This document shows positions 4,975-7,506 of a stretch of 7,506 nucleotides of DNA, in pieces; within the stretch, counting starts at the first letter, position 1; each line of letters opens with the position of its first letter. Source of the DNA: Cryomorphaceae bacterium (GTDB lineage Bacteria; Bacteroidota; Bacteroidia; Flavobacteriales; Schleiferiaceae); the NCBI GenBank assembly GCA_003451355.1, contig DMDX01000006.1, positions 1-7,506 on the forward strand. The letters are read 5' to 3'. The position numbers were made by a program, and so were the translations under genes. The notes under the pieces are model-generated. The model had not been told where the DNA came from, made no database searches, and saw only the letters and a program-made list of their open reading frames with translations.

Positions 4975-7161
4975 TTAAAACGGGAGTCCAATTGCGATTT
5001 GCAGCGCGCTTCGGCGGATTCCCTCAGATGGGCGCCACCACGCATCGCCCGTGGCGAGTCGACGGGGGTCGTAAACCTGAAGGCCCCAGTCGGCCCGAGC
5101 AATGAAAAAGTCAAAGTCGTAGCGCAGTCCAAAACCCATTCCGAGTGCGGTTTGACGCGGCATGCGCAGCAGGTTGAACGACACCGCATCGCGCAGCTCG
5201 GGGTTGTCGAGCAGATCCCACTGGGCGGTGGCGACATTCGCCGAAGTCAGCCACACGTTGCCGGCGTCAGCAAATACGGCTCCGAAGATGGATCCGGCGA
5301 TCGGGAAGCGCCATTCGGCTTGGCCGAGGAGTTTGATGGTTCCGGACCCCAAAAAACCTGCCGTGTCAAAGACGGCTTTGGGCAGTGCGCCTGGGCCGAT
5401 GCGAAAGTTGATCCAGGACCTGAGGTCGTTCGACCCGCCCGCATAAAACGCCCGCTCAAACGGCGGAAGCCCCGGGCTGTTGGCCAGGGCGTGCAGGTAT
5501 CCGGCCTGGATGCGCATCGCGCCTTCTCGCCGTTGGCGTCCGCGAAAGCGCCAGCGGTAGTCGGCCTCGGCCCGCAGGTAGTGCGCGTAGGGCACGTTGG
5601 CCACGGTAAAGGGCTGGTCCCGAGCGGGCTTGGTGGCGAGCATTCCCAGGTCGGTGAGGATTCCGGACGTTTCAAACGACCACTCACTTCGGCGCGACCA
5701 GCGACCCTCAGAAAAGGTCGGCCGCTTGAGCGACAGCCGCGGTCCGAGAATGAGTACGTCCTGAAAGCCCGATTTGCTCGCCAGCGCCGCATAAAAGGTC
5801 GAATCGACCCCGCGCAAGTCCACGTAGGTGGCGTACAATGGTTTGAGGTCCCAGGTCAATCGGTTGGGAGCCTCCCAGTGGTAGTGCAGCTCACCGCTGA
5901 CCGCCAAACGGTCAAACTCGCGGCGGTACTGGCGTCCGAGGGTGAAGTTGGCGCTACTGCGCGCTTGGTTTCGGCGCACCTTAGGCAGCCCGATGAGGTC
6001 CGGAACCTCAAGCTGCACCCCTAATTCCAAAAAATAGGTACGAAAGAGCGAGCTGGTGTCGCCCACGGCCACGCCGAGTCCGCCTGCAACCTTGCCGCTC
6101 AGTGCTTCGAGGCCCCCAAAGGGGTTGCGGTCGCGCACTTCGATGGCGGTTTGCAGTCCGTAAATGCCTGAAGTGTTGGTGCCCTCGGTCTCCCACAGCA
6201 ACCCCACGCGCGGTGCCGGTTTGAGCACCAGTTCAGCGTCCAAGCTGTCGCCCCTCGGGCTCAACCGCCACTGCTGGTTTTGGTAGGCATCCAGCCGGCG
6301 GAGCCATTCCTGGCTTTGAGTCACCGTCGACGCCCGGAAGAGGTCGCCCGACTCAAGCAGGTGAAGGCGGCGAATTCCGCGCGCGTTGAGGCCGTAGTTG
6401 AGCGAGTCCGCCACGGTTACGCGCCCAAAGTACCAGGGCTTGTGCGGCAATTCCTGAGGGCCAAATTCACCGTCGCGCACCCAGTTGTGAATGAGCCAGT
6501 AGCCGTCCGCGCGGTAGGGGTGGCCGAGCGTGTCAAGGTCAAAACCGACGGCTTCGGGGCCGATGGTAAAAAATCCGTGCTCTTTCAAAAAATCTGCGAT
6601 GCGCTTGCGCTCGGACTCGAGCATGTCGCGCGAGAGCCGCATTCCCGGAACCAGCAGCGACCCCATGCGCAACGTGGTCATCTGGTCCTCAATCGCCGGT
6701 GCATAAACTTCAGGAACTACCGTCCCCAAACGGGTCGCCTTGCCGCGCTGCAGGTCGAATTTGAGGGTGGTTCCGCGCGGACCCTGTACCACCTCGTGGC
6801 CCACCTTGGCAAAAAAGTAACCCTCTTGGCGCAGCTTTCGTTCGAGCTGCATGACGGTTTCGGCCACTTTGCTCGTGTCGAGCAGGGCCGGAGCCTCTCC
6901 AATGTTTTGCAGCCAACGACCCCGTCGGGTAGTGGGCTTGCGCGCCCCGCGCTGGTACAGCGCCACGTAGGGGTAGCTGCCCAGTACGTTGGTATTGGTC
7001 TGTATTTGAATGAGTTCGAGGTACTTGTCGTCGCTGCGAACCTGTGCTCCCTCAGTGAGTTCGATTCGGCGAATCCATGTTTGACCCTCGGGCAGCCATC
7101 GCTGGGGGTTGCACGATGCGGCTAGGGCTGCCGCCAGGATGATTAATCCCTTATGCCTCAT
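4975..7161 (-). CDS. tamL: Lipidated TamA/BamA-family outer-membrane protein (TamL type)
   Basis: This is a BamA-superfamily (Omp85) outer-membrane barrel, here of the lipoprotein TamL type described in Bacteroidota, expected to help insert outer-membrane proteins with TamB. The 728-residue product starts with MRHKGLIILAAALAASC: a short positive N-terminus, a hydrophobic stretch and a lipobox-like AASC with Cys17. It is followed by NPQRWLPEG, resembling the CxxxRxLPxG-like start of TamL proteins. Residues of about 20-310 are the POTRA-type periplasmic part, and the barrel follows with RNPFGG at 345-350. GGSNDLRSW (575-583) carries Arg581 of the conserved L6-loop motif, and the protein ends in aromatic Phe (QIAIGLPF), a typical barrel signal. 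The frame extends upstream to 7314, but that part is antisense-like to rpe; the ATG at 7161 gives the signal peptide. It overlaps the end of rpe by 11 bases. No tamB is in the window. Confidence 0.88.
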   Translation of the reverse strand: MRHKGLIILAAALAASCNPQRWLPEGQTWIRRIELTEGAQVRSDDKYLELIQIQTNTNVLGSYPYVALYQRGARKPTTRRGRWLQNIGEAPALLDTSKVAETVMQLERKLRQEGYFFAKVGHEVVQGPRGTTLKFDLQRGKATRLGTVVPEVYAPAIEDQMTTLRMGSLLVPGMRLSRDMLESERKRIADFLKEHGFFTIGPEAVGFDLDTLGHPYRADGYWLIHNWVRDGEFGPQELPHKPWYFGRVTVADSLNYGLNARGIRRLHLLESGDLFRASTVTQSQEWLRRLDAYQNQQWRLSPRGDSLDAELVLKPAPRVGLLWETEGTNTSGIYGLQTAIEVRDRNPFGGLEALSGKVAGGLGVAVGDTSSLFRTYFLELGVQLEVPDLIGLPKVRRNQARSSANFTLGRQYRREFDRLAVSGELHYHWEAPNRLTWDLKPLYATYVDLRGVDSTFYAALASKSGFQDVLILGPRLSLKRPTFSEGRWSRRSEWSFETSGILTDLGMLATKPARDQPFTVANVPYAHYLRAEADYRWRFRGRQRREGAMRIQAGYLHALANSPGLPPFERAFYAGGSNDLRSWINFRIGPGALPKAVFDTAGFLGSGTIKLLGQAEWRFPIAGSIFGAVFADAGNVWLTSANVATAQWDLLDNPELRDAVSFNLLRMPRQTALGMGFGLRYDFDFFIARADWGLQVYDPRRLATGDAWWRPSEGIRRSALQIAIGLPF

Positions 7162-7506
7162 TGAGTTGGCGGATGGTGGCCACGGGGTCGTTCGCCTTAA
7201 AGACGGCATTGCCCGCCACGAGCACGTCGGCGCCGGCTTTTTTGAGGTCCGAAGCATTCTGCAGTCCCACGCCACCGTCAATTTCGATGAGGGTCGCGGC
7301 GCCCGCGTCGTCAATCATGCGGCGCAGTCGTTCTACCTTTTTAAACGTTTGCGGAATAAAGGCTTGGCCGCCAAATCCCGGATTTACGCTCATCAAGCAC
7401 ACGAGGTCCAAATCGCCCAGTACGTCGGCCAACAGATCGACGGGGGTGTGCGGATTCAGGGCTACGCCCGCCTTCATTCCAAGGGCGCGGATCTGCTGCA
7501 GGCTGC
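7151..7506 (-). CDS. rpe: Ribulose-phosphate 3-epimerase, 5' end cut by window edge
   Basis: Rpe interconverts ribulose 5-phosphate and xylulose 5-phosphate in the pentose phosphate pathway, in the cytoplasm. Only the C-terminal 117 residues are present; the frame is open to the right edge. Diagnostic TIM-barrel motifs are GVALNPHTP, the metal-site-proximal MSVNPGFGGQAFI, EIDGGV with its catalytic-region aspartate, and AGADVLVAGNAVF with the phosphate-binding glycine. An internal ATG at 7477 is not the start: in-frame codons upstream (SLQQIRALG) continue the family pattern. The stop is TAA at 7151-7153, and the tamL ATG lies within the last codons in another frame, so the two are likely cotranscribed and translationally coupled. 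Confidence 0.95.
   Translation of the reverse strand, partial: SLQQIRALGMKAGVALNPHTPVDLLADVLGDLDLVCLMSVNPGFGGQAFIPQTFKKVERLRRMIDDAGAATLIEIDGGVGLQNASDLKKAGADVLVAGNAVFKANDPVATIRQLNEA

Noticed and set aside
4930..7125. Plus-strand open frames opposite tamL (4930-6024 and 6280-7125)
   Set aside because: The minus strand encodes a full barrel protein with signal peptide and conserved motifs; the plus-strand peptides show no domain or plausible start context.

Overview
The window looks like chromosomal housekeeping DNA from a fairly GC-rich member of the Bacteroidota, probably a Flavobacteriia-like marine or freshwater lineage. Four things point there. Two intergenic sites match the Bacteroidota -7 promoter consensus TAnnTTTG. 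Gene starts lack clear Shine-Dalgarno sequences. The TamA-like outer-membrane protein begins with a lipoprotein signal, as in the TamL type of this phylum. S15, PNPase and AccD resemble Bacteroidota versions as I remember them; no search was run. Assignment below phylum is inference.

All genes are on the minus strand, so transcription runs from high to low coordinates. In transcription order: the 3' end of rpe (ribulose-phosphate 3-epimerase, cut by the right edge); tamL (lipidated TamA/BamA-family outer-membrane protein), whose start codon lies inside the end of rpe; a 101-base gap with a promoter; a class I fructose-bisphosphate aldolase (fbaB); accD (acetyl-CoA carboxylase carboxyltransferase beta subunit) 10 bases later; an 86-base gap with a promoter and leader hairpin; rpsO (ribosomal protein S15); a 95-base gap with two hairpins; and pnp (polynucleotide phosphorylase), which runs off the left edge. 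No other stretch lacks a gene; every gap is about 100 bases or less.

Three likely transcription units follow from this: rpe-tamL (coupled translation), fbaB-accD (glycolysis/gluconeogenesis and fatty-acid synthesis), and rpsO-pnp (the classic ribosome/RNA-decay pair). I see no mobile elements, CRISPR, tRNA or rRNA genes, or defence genes.

The most unusual element is the C-terminal tail of PNPase. After complete RNase PH, KH and S1 domains it continues for at least 119 residues that are about 28 percent arginine and contain no lysine, aromatic, Leu, Ile, Met, Cys, His or Thr, with internal peptide repeats. The rpsO leader and the rpsO-pnp spacer carry RNA structures that could be regulatory. 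I do not see a convincing undescribed multi-gene system here.
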